In this document: piece after piece, positions 34,521 through 42,745 of the stretch
Position numbering within the stretch: the first letter of the stretch is position 1
Layout of the letters: the number at the start of each line of letters is the position of its first letter
From: Neobacillus driksii
GTDB lineage: Bacteria; Bacillota; Bacilli; Bacillales; Cytobacillaceae
Direction of reading: 5' to 3'
Assembly: GCF_013409995.1 (NCBI RefSeq)
Contig: NZ_JACCBX010000020.1
Span: 43,038-107,037, forward strand
DNA length: 64,000 nucleotides
Notes under the pieces: model-generated
The model's input: the letters and a program-made list of their open reading frames with translations, nothing else
Told to the model about the DNA's origin: nothing
The model's database searches: none
Program-made: the position numbers and the translations under genes

Positions 34521-35477
34521 TTACTCCCCCATTCCTTTTATTCTTGGATCAACAATGCAGTATAAAATGTCTGAGAGCAAATTGCCAATAATCACAAGAC
34601 TGGATGAGAGCAGCATAATTGCCATGATGATTGGATAATCAAACCCTTGAATCGACTTCACAAAATAAGTACCAATACCTGGCCAGCCGAATACAGTCTC
34701 CGTTACAACTGCACCGGTCACTAACATTGGGAGGCTCATTCCAACAATCGTGATTACTGGAAGCAGCACATTTCGAAGAACATGATTAAATAATATCCCA
34801 ATTGAAGGTGCCCCGTATGCCTGTTGGACCATGACATAATCCTCTGAAAGCTGACCAATTGTCGAGGAACGGACATAACGGACTAGTTCGGGCATAAATG
34901 AAAGTGTTAATACGGTAGTGGGCAGGACCAAATGGATGAAGAGATCGGAAAAAGAACCCTCGCTGCCAATAGTATGCATCCCCAGAATCGGAAATAAATT
35001 TAGCTGGTATCCAAAAATGAAAATTAGAACCATCGCCATCCAAAAGCTTGGTATAGCAATCCCAAAAGAACTAAGACCATCGATGATTTTATCTGCTAGT
35101 TTGCCCTTTCTAGCACCAGCAATAAGGCCAAGAATAACCGACAAAACTAATGCTATAAAGTAGGCTGGCAGAACTAGGATAATTGTGTTTGGAATTCTAA
35201 CAGAGAGATCCTTAGAAATACTCTCATGTGTTACGATGGAATAACCCCATTCTCCGCTCAAAATCCCTTTTACCCAATAAAAATATTGCATATAAGCAGG
35301 CTGATCTAACCCATATCTCGCCTTGATTAATTCAACCGTTTTCTCAGACATATTCGGTGTAGTCATAGCGTCTACTGCATCGTATGGAGCCAATTGGATG
35401 AGTCCAAAACAAATGATTGAAATAATGACGAGCATAGGGATCGCCTGCATAATCCTTTTGAAAATATACTTAAACAA
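34521..35477 (-). CDS. oppB: Oligopeptide ABC transporter permease OppB
   Basis: A 318-residue permease. TTG start at 35477 with AAGGAGTG upstream gives LFKYIFKRIMQAIPMLVIIS, the usual DppB/OppB opening. It has GLDQPAYMQYFYWVKGILSG near 60 and the EAA loop region YVRSSTIGQLSEDYVMVQQA near 202. A terminator-like hairpin separates it from oppA. Confidence 0.91.
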   Translation of the reverse strand: MFKYIFKRIMQAIPMLVIISIICFGLIQLAPYDAVDAMTTPNMSEKTVELIKARYGLDQPAYMQYFYWVKGILSGEWGYSIVTHESISKDLSVRIPNTIILVLPAYFIALVLSVILGLIAGARKGKLADKIIDGLSSFGIAIPSFWMAMVLIFIFGYQLNLFPILGMHTIGSEGSFSDLFIHLVLPTTVLTLSFMPELVRYVRSSTIGQLSEDYVMVQQAYGAPSIGILFNHVLRNVLLPVITIVGMSLPMLVTGAVVTETVFGWPGIGTYFVKSIQGFDYPIIMAIMLLSSSLVIIGNLLSDILYCIVDPRIKGMGE

Positions 35478-35553
35478 GAAAGTCCCACTCCTTATTGATC
35501 CACATAAAGGCATAAAATCTACTATACTATTCTAGTACTTCTTCAACTAAAAA

Positions 35554-35585
35554 ATAAAGATAAACAGCTCGCTGTTTATCTTTAT
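35554..35585 (-). terminator. Hairpin between oppA and oppB
   Basis: 15-bp perfect arms ATAAAGATAAACAGC/GCTGTTTATCTTTAT with a 2-base loop and a T-run on the minus strand. A partial stop here would make much more binding protein (OppA) than permease and ATPase. Confidence 0.75.
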
Positions 35586-35595
35586 CTTTTATTAC

Positions 35596-37185
35596 TTATT
35601 CGTATGAAAGCTTGGACATATCTTCAAACGTATAAACAGGTACTAATCCAGCTTCCTCAATGCCTTTGATTCGAGAATCAATCGCAAGGATTCGTTTGTT
35701 TGTTACAAGCGGATAAAAGGCAGCGTCTTCGATGATGATTTGTTGAATTTCTTCATAGATTGCTTCACGCTTGGCATCATCTTTTTCAACACGTCCCTGG
35801 TTAAACAATTCATCCACTTTTGGGTTACTGTAATGCATGTAGTTTGCTGTACTATCGGTAACAAAAAGTGAATTAAACGTATCTGGGTCAATACCCATGA
35901 TGTATCCGCCAAGATACATATCAAAATCAGTGTGAACACTTTGCATTTTTTGGCTTAAGGCTGTTCCATCCATACCAACAAGCTCTACAGTAATACCTGC
36001 AGCTTGTAAGTTTTGTTGGATAACAGCTGCTTGCTTTTGTTGAATAGGATTATTAGCAGTAAAACCAAGCTTCAATTTCAAGTCAGAAGCGCCAGCACTA
36101 GCTAAAAGTTCTTTTGATTTTTTTGTATCTGTTTTAAACTTTTCTACATTGTCTGTATAGTAAGTTGCCTTCTCTGGTAAGATTGAATACGCATTTACGT
36201 AATAATCACTAGAAACATAGCTTGCCGTATTAATTTCATCACGATTCAAGCTATATGCAATAGCTTGGCGGACTTCTTTTGATTGAACTGCTTTTGAGCT
36301 TAAGTTGAACGCTAAATATCCTACTCTACCTTCATCATAAGGCTTTAAGCTAACATTCTTGCTATCTTTAAATTTAGTTGCGTCAGATGGCTGGATTGCA
36401 AAGGCATTAATTTCCCCTTTTTGAAGTGCCATTGTAGCAGTGTTTGCATCCATAATAATTCGGTAAACTACATTAGCAATTTTTGGAGCTCCAAGGAAGT
36501 AGTCTTGATTTGCTTCAAACGTAACACTTTCCCCTGCTTTATATTCCTTAAATTTGTATGGTCCTGTACCCACTGGAGTAGCATTTTTAGGACTGTTGGC
36601 GATATTGGTTTCACCTTCATAAACATGTTTTGGCATAATGAAGATGTTTCCTAAAGCTTCGAACGCACCCATACTTACTTCAGGTAAAGTGAATTTAACT
36701 GTATAGTCATCTACCTTTTCAACCTTTACTGGCTGATTGTTAAATATAAGCTGGCTTCTTGCCCATCCGCCATTTTCTTCTTTTAACATTTGCTCATATG
36801 TGTATACAACATCATCGGCTGTAAACGCTTCGCCATCATGCCACTTAACGTCTTTTCTCAATTTTGCAGTGTAAGTTAAGAAATCTTCTGACGCTGTCAT
36901 GCTTTCAGCTAAAAAGTATTCAACATTGTCTTTTCCGTTATACATATACAATGGTGAGTAAATCGTTTTGATTTCCATTAATCCGTAACGATCACCGGTC
37001 GAAATAACATTTACAGCATTTCCTGGATCACCATCAATACCATAGATAAAAGTATCTGGTGTTTTTGCTCCATCAGCCTTATCTTTTGAACTTGCATTTT
37101 CTGTTGACTTTGAAGAGCAGCCAGCTAGTAATAAAAAGAAGCTTACTAAGATGACTATGAGGATATTTACATTTTTACGACCCAC
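35596..37185 (-). CDS. oppA: Oligopeptide-binding lipoprotein OppA (SBP family 5)
   Basis: A 529-residue extracellular solute-binding protein. Lipobox LLAGCSS (Cys near 23), then the SBP_bac_5 fold: LAESMTASEDFLTYTAKLRK, WHDGEAFTADDVVYTYEQML near 115, and VGTGPYKFKEYKAGES near 205. It is first in the operon (oppA-B-C-D-F). It could bind peptides, or nickel/other ligands as some family members do; nickel would be interesting beside urease, but no nickel-binding His/Met cluster is evident. Confidence 0.9.
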   Translation of the reverse strand: MGRKNVNILIVILVSFFLLLAGCSSKSTENASSKDKADGAKTPDTFIYGIDGDPGNAVNVISTGDRYGLMEIKTIYSPLYMYNGKDNVEYFLAESMTASEDFLTYTAKLRKDVKWHDGEAFTADDVVYTYEQMLKEENGGWARSQLIFNNQPVKVEKVDDYTVKFTLPEVSMGAFEALGNIFIMPKHVYEGETNIANSPKNATPVGTGPYKFKEYKAGESVTFEANQDYFLGAPKIANVVYRIIMDANTATMALQKGEINAFAIQPSDATKFKDSKNVSLKPYDEGRVGYLAFNLSSKAVQSKEVRQAIAYSLNRDEINTASYVSSDYYVNAYSILPEKATYYTDNVEKFKTDTKKSKELLASAGASDLKLKLGFTANNPIQQKQAAVIQQNLQAAGITVELVGMDGTALSQKMQSVHTDFDMYLGGYIMGIDPDTFNSLFVTDSTANYMHYSNPKVDELFNQGRVEKDDAKREAIYEEIQQIIIEDAAFYPLVTNKRILAIDSRIKGIEEAGLVPVYTFEDMSKLSYE

Positions 37186-37401
37186 TTGTTTTTCCCCCTA
37201 TGTTGCTATTTTTGATATAGGAATAGTAGAATAATAGGTAAATACAGTATGTAAATTTCAATTCCTACTATTCTTATATGTTTTACGTTATTTATTTTAC
37301 ATGATTGATGAAAATTAGTAAATGAAATATATAAGTAATATTTGAACAATTTATGTTTTTTTATGGCTGTGTGAAAGCAAATTGTTGATTTTCTACCCCT
37401 G

Positions 37402-37580
37402 TTGATTCCTTCTTTGAGATATACGCATACATCTCTCTCAGCAGAGGAAGGTGTTTCACTCGAACAAATAATGGATCGGCCTGGTCATACTGATGACCAA
37501 ATTAAGATAAATGGTATTTCCACGTTACGCAAAAGAGCTGAAAAAAGAGGCTTCCCAAAAGTTCAATTGTCTTGGATTAT
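37402..37580 (+). pseudogene. Tyrosine recombinase C-terminal remnant (copy B), frameshifted
   Basis: Frame one reads SLRYTHTSLSAEEGVSLEQI then MDRPGHTDDQIK, which matches the box II region LRHTHASL and the LGH motif of phage-type integrases. After a frameshift near 37510 a second frame gives WYFHVTQK and a third KKEASQKF. The N-terminal half is gone. It is the clearest evidence that an integrase gene once ended here. Confidence 0.72.
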
Positions 37581-37990
37581 CATTTCTTATTATTCTGCTT
37601 TTCCTTCTACCACTACATTATCCGCACTTATGTCATCACCGAAAGCAGATTTCGTCATATGCTTTGTGGAAGAATTGTTCCTTTCCTAATGTTTCAAGCT
37701 CGTATTTAACCATTTTAATACATTTACAACTTGTTTTCGATGGCGTAATCAATAAACTTGCTCAAAAGCATTTCATAATTTTTGATATTTGTCTTTGTCG
37801 TGTTTTTAAATTTCCTATCATCGAGGAAATCTTGATAAGCGAATTTTAACAACAAAAAAACCACTCCCTATTTTTATTAGGAAGTGGTTATTGCTAAAAA
37901 TATAAATTTATTTCATCACTACTTCATAAAATGAAGTGAATCTTGGTTGAGAAATAGATTAATTATTTCTCAAAATGAAGGTTTGAAACC
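37581..37990. other. Non-coding stretch right of recombinase remnant B
   Basis: No gene seen. It contains a hairpin at 37860-37888 (CCACTCCCTA...TAGGAAGTGG) and AT-rich DNA up to core B. Confidence 0.5.
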
Positions 37991-38147
37991 TACATCATGC
38001 CGCCCGTAAGATGAGAGTGTGTAATATCTTTAATGATGGATGCAAAAAGTGCAGTATATCCATGTTTTGGAGAATCTGAGGTGTAACATCTTTAACGGGA
38101 ATATACAGTTTTTCATGAGATTGCGTTAGCAAAATGTTAGCATTTTG
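37991..38147. repeat. groEL-end core repeat plus arm region, copy B
   Basis: Core TACATCATGCCGCCC (37991-38005, 15 of the 17 bases). Arms GTGTAATATCTTTAA at 38019-38033 and GTGTAACATCTTTAA at 38081-38095 (62 bp apart), then GCGTTAGCAAAATGTTAGCA. Confidence 0.85.
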
Positions 38148-38652
38148 TAGCACATATATGGATAAACAATAATTACTCAATGAATTGAACTTAGAAACGA
38201 TGCTGATTTTTTAGCATCGATTCGCCGAATATTCCCCGAAAGGCTACGAAAACGAGAAGTTCTATGATGTGTACAAAATGTCGAGACAATTGATGATGAA
38301 GGAATTGAAATTATTGTAACAGGAATGTGGTGCCAGGCACCATCCAATGAGATTCCGATAAAGCAAAAATTTTTCATATACCTTTATAGGTAAACCTATA
38401 AATTTAAACTAACTCTGTTACTAATGTAGCTTGCGATTAGCAGTCGAACATTGGTCATAATAGCGTTTCCTAAAAGGAATTAAAAGATCTGAGTCAAGTA
38501 GAATACCGAACTCAGATCTTAGAAGCTGCCTAAATATATTCGTCTAACTTTATTGGGTCAGATCAAAATAGCGTTGCTTTTTTTATTCAGGTACTGTGGG
38601 GAGTAGCGAACTATTAAACTCTAAATCTACCCACTTTCCCTTTATATTTCGT
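38148..38652. other. Non-coding stretch with GGTGCC palindrome and hairpin
   Basis: No credible gene. It contains TGGTGCCAGGCACCA at 38328-38342. Part of 38190-38325 has a broken open frame (DADFLASIRRIFPERLRKRE, stop, then DDEGIEIIVTGMW) that may be a gene relic I cannot name. Confidence 0.4.
38484..38520 (-). terminator. Probable terminator of the secreted-protein pair
   Basis: Arms AAGATCTGAGT / ACTCAGATCTT, 11 bp, with a T-rich tail on the minus strand. Confidence 0.5.
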
Positions 38653-39777
38653 TTATGGTAGTTTCCAAGCTACATTATAGTCATCATATCCACCATAGTA
38701 CTGCCAAATTTCTGCCTTTTCGTTTGTTCCAGGGAAATTAAGCCAATCTGAATTGCTTGTTGTCAAATTTGTAGGGATGTCACTCGGATAATAAGCGACC
38801 CAATAAGCCCCTGGAGTGCTTGGCGAAAAGTCCCCCATTGTGCGTTCCCAGCTCCCTGGAGATGAATAGGTGCCAGGTTTAACACCTTGTCCATATTGAT
38901 TTAGGTAATTAACAAATGCGTTATAAATCATTTGATTATTTGCATAGTCATAGTCTTTCATACCGGTTAGAGCCGGTTCTACATCGACAAAGATAACAGG
39001 TCTAACTTTTGAACCATATACACTTTTCATAGTTTCATAGGCTTGTAGTGCTAATTCGGCCTGATGTACTCCCCAATCGCTTGCCGACATTCCTGATGGC
39101 GCAGTTTGCATACCGGATAAAAACCAGTAACCGTAAACATAGGTAGCATCTTGTGCTCTAGCGCTACTGAAATAAATTGCACCGCCTGTACTTGCATCAA
39201 ATTGCACATTGTTCCCATAGCCTAACTTCCCTATATAAAAATCCTCTCCTTCAGGATTCGCTAATGTAGCGGAATCTGATCCGAAAAAATATTCCTCTGT
39301 AGCATCCGTTTCGTTCAATTCTGCCACTGAAGAATTAGAAAGGTCATCTGGGTTTTCGGAAGTCTCATTATATTCTGCTACTGGTGTTTGGGAAAAGATG
39401 GCAGAGTTTTCTGAAGCATTCTCTTTAGCTGTTTCACTGGCATGTATACTTGCCTGCGATTTTCCGATACTACCTTTTTCCTTATGTTGAATCTCAGCTT
39501 TTACTTCTTTATCCTGAGCAGGAACTTCAGGTTGTGCGGGAGCCTCAAGTTGTACAGAATCCGTAGCTTGTGCAGGAACCGCAGGGTTTACTTTTACATT
39601 GGCATGTACATTTACGGAACTGTTTGCATGCGTAGCTTGAACAGGCTCCACTTTGGCTTTATCAAGTTCAGCCGCCGCAGTAAAAGGGCCTCCTGCCATA
39701 AGTCCAAATGACAATACTCCAGTTAATACAATAGATTTAATAAGTTTATATGGTTTAAAATAATGTTTCATTCCCAA
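38653..39777 (-). CDS. Secreted protein with glycoside-hydrolase-like (DUF1906/GH25-type) domain
   Basis: A 374-residue exported protein. Signal peptide at about 1-38 (KSIVLTGVLSFGLMAGGPF), then a Glu/Ala/Val-rich low-complexity linker to about 165. The C-terminal domain of about 200 residues has YIGKLGYGNNVQFDASTGGA, YGYWFLSGMQTAP, PVIFVDVEPAL near 255 (acidic residues where GH25/DUF1906 proteins hold their active site), PGTYSSPGSWERTMG and AEIWQYYGGYDDYNVAWK. The pattern is that of Rv2525c/DUF1906 and GH25 lysozyme-like barrels. It may act on the cell wall. It follows the next gene by 10 bp. Confidence 0.72.
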   Translation of the reverse strand: MGMKHYFKPYKLIKSIVLTGVLSFGLMAGGPFTAAAELDKAKVEPVQATHANSSVNVHANVKVNPAVPAQATDSVQLEAPAQPEVPAQDKEVKAEIQHKEKGSIGKSQASIHASETAKENASENSAIFSQTPVAEYNETSENPDDLSNSSVAELNETDATEEYFFGSDSATLANPEGEDFYIGKLGYGNNVQFDASTGGAIYFSSARAQDATYVYGYWFLSGMQTAPSGMSASDWGVHQAELALQAYETMKSVYGSKVRPVIFVDVEPALTGMKDYDYANNQMIYNAFVNYLNQYGQGVKPGTYSSPGSWERTMGDFSPSTPGAYWVAYYPSDIPTNLTTSNSDWLNFPGTNEKAEIWQYYGGYDDYNVAWKLP

Positions 39778-39787
39778 TTTTGCTCCT

Positions 39788-40804
39788 TTATTTATCGTTA
39801 CTTGTGGCTAAGTTAACAGTAAACGTTAAGTAAAAAGGAGCTGCTATTGGTGGTGGTGAAGGTGGAGCATTCACCCATTGATTATTCAACCATGTATGCT
39901 GAGAAAGATAAGATTGGACAAGCTGGATTTCATAATATGGATTCCATACAAACCATTTATCTAGAAAACTTATAGTATTTAATCCCTGACTGCCCCTGTC
40001 ATTTGATGGTCCCCCGTTACTGCCCGTCCGCTGCGTTGGGTTCGGCACCTCACTGACCTTTGGAATCTTTTCCTCAGCTGATGGGATACCACTCTTTTCT
40101 TGTGACTCCTGCATAAGGGGTTCAGAACGATTTTCCTTTTTCACCACTGATAAATCTGTGTCCTTCCCTTGAGGTTCAAAACTTGCAGGGTAGACTTGTT
40201 TTTTTACTTCAGTTTCAGAATTATGTAAGGAATCTAAATCAGAATTTCTAGACCCGTTTTTAGGAGTCGGCGTATTCTTTTCTAATCCATTATTATGTTC
40301 CTCAACAGCTGCCACTTTTTCAGGATCGCGAGCCTCATTAACGGACTTTTCTGTCTTATTTAAGGCAGACTGCACATTACCTTTTGCCTGATCATGCAAT
40401 TTTTGTGATGCTGCAGATGACTTATGGATAGCTGGATTGGTAGGAGAAACTTTAGATGGCTGCTGCTTTACCCCACCTTGATTGTTCATAGCGGGATTAG
40501 GTGCTGCCACAGCTTCTTCCTTGGCTGGAACATTTGGTTTCACAGTTGTGGGTCCCACTATAGCTTCTTCCTTAGCTGGAACGTCTGGTTTCACAGCTGC
40601 GGGTCCCACTATAGCTTCTTCCTTGGCCGGAACGTCTGATTTTACAGTTGCGTTATGAATTCCCACTGAAGGACTAACTTGTCCAGGTGCTTTTTGAGAA
40701 TTCTGCGGTACACTAAGTTCGTTCTCCTCAGCAAAGACATTGCCCGGTAAAAACATGGCGGCTCCAACAATTAGACCTGAAATAAATAAATGCCGTAGGT
40801 TCAT
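39788..40804 (-). CDS. Secreted low-complexity protein with three VPAKEEA repeats
   Basis: A 338-residue exported protein with signal peptide (MNLRHLFISGLIVGAAMFLP, cut near AFA/EE). The mature part carries three tandem copies of VKPDVPAKEEAIVGP (about 50-105) and a long disordered Pro/Lys/Glu/Asn-rich region. The last 60 residues are an aromatic block (FLDKWFVWNPYYEIQLVQSY) that could be a folded or wall-binding end. No known domain. The start at 40804 has GGGGGTG upstream. It is co-transcribed with the glycoside-hydrolase-like gene and shares its linker style. Confidence 0.68.
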   Translation of the reverse strand: MNLRHLFISGLIVGAAMFLPGNVFAEENELSVPQNSQKAPGQVSPSVGIHNATVKSDVPAKEEAIVGPAAVKPDVPAKEEAIVGPTTVKPNVPAKEEAVAAPNPAMNNQGGVKQQPSKVSPTNPAIHKSSAASQKLHDQAKGNVQSALNKTEKSVNEARDPEKVAAVEEHNNGLEKNTPTPKNGSRNSDLDSLHNSETEVKKQVYPASFEPQGKDTDLSVVKKENRSEPLMQESQEKSGIPSAEEKIPKVSEVPNPTQRTGSNGGPSNDRGSQGLNTISFLDKWFVWNPYYEIQLVQSYLSQHTWLNNQWVNAPPSPPPIAAPFYLTFTVNLATSNDK

Positions 40805-40822
40805 TATTTCACCCCCTTTCAA

Positions 40823-41255
40823 AAAAGCAGGGCATCATAACCCACATAGACATTATTCTACATTACTATTATTTTTTTTGTCGATTTTTCGTTTCTTTAA
40901 CAAAGAAAGAGTTCTTTTAACCTAAGCTGGTTCTATTATTGATGAGTCAAATCTACTTAAACAAAGGGGCTTTACTCATATACAATTGAGGAAATCGAAA
41001 CTATTAGGTCAAGGTAATGTCTAAGTTCTAGATTCATAGAAGTTTGAAGTGTGTAGTTTTTATTTGAATAAGATTTATAGTCAAAAAAAATAAACACCTC
41101 GACTAAATGAGGTGTTTTCGACTGCTTAAAAATTTTGATACGATTGTATACCATAAAGCCCAACGTTCGTAATAATGAGATACTCTTCCCTGTTATTTTC
41201 CATTTTAGCAGTTACAGAACCATCTTAAATTGAAGATTAAAAACATTTCACCTAA
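40823..41255. other. Non-coding stretch with a hairpin
   Basis: No gene seen. Hairpin AACACCTC/GAGGTGTT at 41093-41116 with a long T-run on the minus strand looks like a terminator. Confidence 0.5.
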
Positions 41256-41441
41256 TTTCTTTACCTTGTTCAAATAAAGGAAATACAGAAACGATTGGGG
41301 CACACAGACATTAACACCACAATGAATATTTACGCTCATATAACTGCCAATACGGAAGAAAAGGCCTCCCATCAGTTTAGTAAACTGATGAAAGACCTTT
41401 TCATTTTCATCCCTTATTACATCATGCCGCCCGTAAGATGA
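41256..41441 (+). pseudogene. Tyrosine recombinase C-terminal remnant (copy C)
   Basis: An uninterrupted frame of about 60 codons: VQIKEIQKRLGHTDINTTMN, IYAHITANTEEKASHQFSKL, then a tail running through the core. It carries the LGH box (catalytic His region), the nucleophile Tyr in IYAHIT, and the typical KLMKDL tail, matching phage/ICE integrases. Upstream of 41256 the frame is closed, so only the extreme C-terminus survives. Its last codons are read through the core repeat (YIMPPVR, stop). Confidence 0.78.
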
Positions 41442-41569
41442 GAGTGTGTAATTTCTTTAACGTTAGGTGCAAAAAGTGCGATATATTAAGGTTTTAGGAA
41501 ATCTATGTGTAACATCTTTAACGGGAATTTACTGTTTTTTATTTGATTGCGCTAGCAAAATGTTAGCAT
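41416..41569. repeat. groEL-end core repeat plus arm region, copy C
   Basis: Core ATTACATCATGCCGCCC (41416-41432), 17 of 17 bases as in groEL. Arms GTGTAATTTCTTTAA at 41446-41460 and GTGTAACATCTTTAA at 41507-41521 (61 bp apart), then GCGCTAGCAAAATGTTAGCA. Confidence 0.87.
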
Positions 41570-41640
41570 ATTTATTTATGAGAAGTCTCTTTTAAGGATT
41601 GATCCTTTTATAATAAAGTCGCCCTGATAATCGATTTCAA

Positions 41641-42290
41641 TTAGAGTCCTGACTGCTTCACATTTCCTATGTAGGACAAACTTTTTTTGGGATACCTCGT
41701 TTGAGTGGAACGATCAACAGCTATCAATCCAAATCGCTGCTCATAGCCAAGCTGCCATTCAAAGTTATCCAACAGAGACCAGTGCGTGTATCCTATACTT
41801 GGATCCCTTCTTCCATACATTCATGAACACCTTTTAATGCTCGTTCAATAAATTCGACTCTTTGTTCATCATAATCCGTGGAGACACCATTTTCCGTTAC
41901 CAAAATGGGCTTGTCCCAGTGCTTAGAAACAAATCTCAGAACATTTCCCAATGTTTCAGGATAATATTCATAGCCCATTTTCGTTAACCTTGTATTTCCA
42001 TCCGGTTTAATCACTCCATCGGGACCATGGATTTTTCTAGAGTAATTTTGTACATCTAAGAAGTCATCTTCCTGAAGATAGGCGATATAATCAAGAAAAT
42101 CATCAACTTGTTCTTTTTTTACTGATTCTTCTCCACCAGTTAATGTCTGATGATCGTATAATGAAAAGGTAATCCCTACCTTAATATTAGGTTTAATTTT
42201 TTTAATAACTTGTCTTGCTTTCTCATGACATTCCATGATAATTTGCTCCCCTTCCTTCGTACGAGGGGATAGAAAATTAGGAATAATCTT
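41641..42290 (-). pseudogene. Family 1 beta-glucosidase, C-terminal half, frameshifted
   Basis: The longer frame (to 41793) holds ILVTENGVSTDYDEQRVEFI, with the GH1 nucleophile Glu in TENG. A frameshift near 41797 moves to another frame that continues GYTHWSLLDNFEWQLGYEQR and FGLIAVDRSTQTRYPKKS to a stop at 41641. The N-terminal half, including the acid/base NEP motif, is missing. The upstream break coincides with the start of a dispersed repeat copy at 42291. Non-functional. Confidence 0.87.
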
Positions 42291-42430
42291 CAAAACTGAC
42301 AATAGGAACTAACAAAATACACATTCTTACAAAAACAGACAAGTTGTTATACTAACTAATCGATTGTTTAAAAGAGAAGTAAACCCTTTTAAACCAAGCT
42401 TTTAACTGTTTTCTATAAAAATTTATTGTC
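42291..42430. repeat. Dispersed repeat module, copy 3
   Basis: Begins AAACTGACAATAGGAACTAA and ends AAAATTTATTGTC, as in the copy at 12537-12680. It abuts the truncated glucosidase gene. Confidence 0.6.
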
Positions 42431-42464
42431 TAAAAAACTTCTGTATTTTTTAGTACGTCCATTT

Positions 42465-42717
42465 TAAACTCAAATTGAGTAATTTTTATAGGTTTCTTGA
42501 ATTTGAAGGGCTTCTTTTTCATGGTTCTGAAACTTAGCTACCCATCTATGTAGCATTGTTTTACTTGCACTATACTTTTTTGCTATTTCTCTGATGGAAT
42601 CGCACCCTCAAGGTAATCATTAACAGCAGCTAATTTGGTCTCTAAGAAGTATATCTTGGTCATAAAAAAACTACACCTCCAATCGTTAGTTGTGTCTAAC
42701 AATTGGGGTGCAGTTCA
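42465..42717 (-). mobile_element. IS3-family insertion sequence remnant (left end and orfA)
   Basis: Minus-strand terminus TGAACTGCACCCCAATTGTT at 42717 looks like an IS3-group inverted repeat. The following frame from 42663 reads MTKIYFLETKLAAVNDYLEG, a frameshift near 42605, then SIREIAKKYSASKTMLHRWV and AKFQNHEKEA: the helix-turn-helix of OrfA. The orfB part and the right end are absent. Confidence 0.7.
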
Positions 42718-42745
42718 GGTGCCTGTCCCCTTGGACCACAATTCA

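Larger units (their letters stand above)
30943..38005. mobile_element. Candidate integrative element 3 (opp cargo)
   Basis: Bounded by core repeats A and B in direct orientation. The arm region sits just inside the left core, and a frameshifted recombinase remnant (37402-37580) lies near the right core. Cargo: a 153-residue unknown protein and oppFDCBA. Inferred from the repeat layout; no intact integrase remains. Confidence 0.5.
37991..41432. mobile_element. Candidate integrative element 2 (secreted-protein cargo)
   Basis: Bounded by core repeats B and C in direct orientation, with the arm region inside the left core and a recombinase tail (41256-41441) running into the right core. Cargo: two adjacent secreted proteins. 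Its short length (3.4 kb) implies loss of most element functions. Confidence 0.5.

Noticed and set aside
40972..41163. A 63-residue minus-strand gene
   Set aside because: The frame passes through a terminator-like hairpin and has no ribosome site.
30943..41569. groEL-end repeats as duplicated groEL pseudogenes
   Set aside because: Similarity to groEL covers only 15-17 bp; the rest of each copy is a separate conserved arm region, so gene duplication does not explain it.
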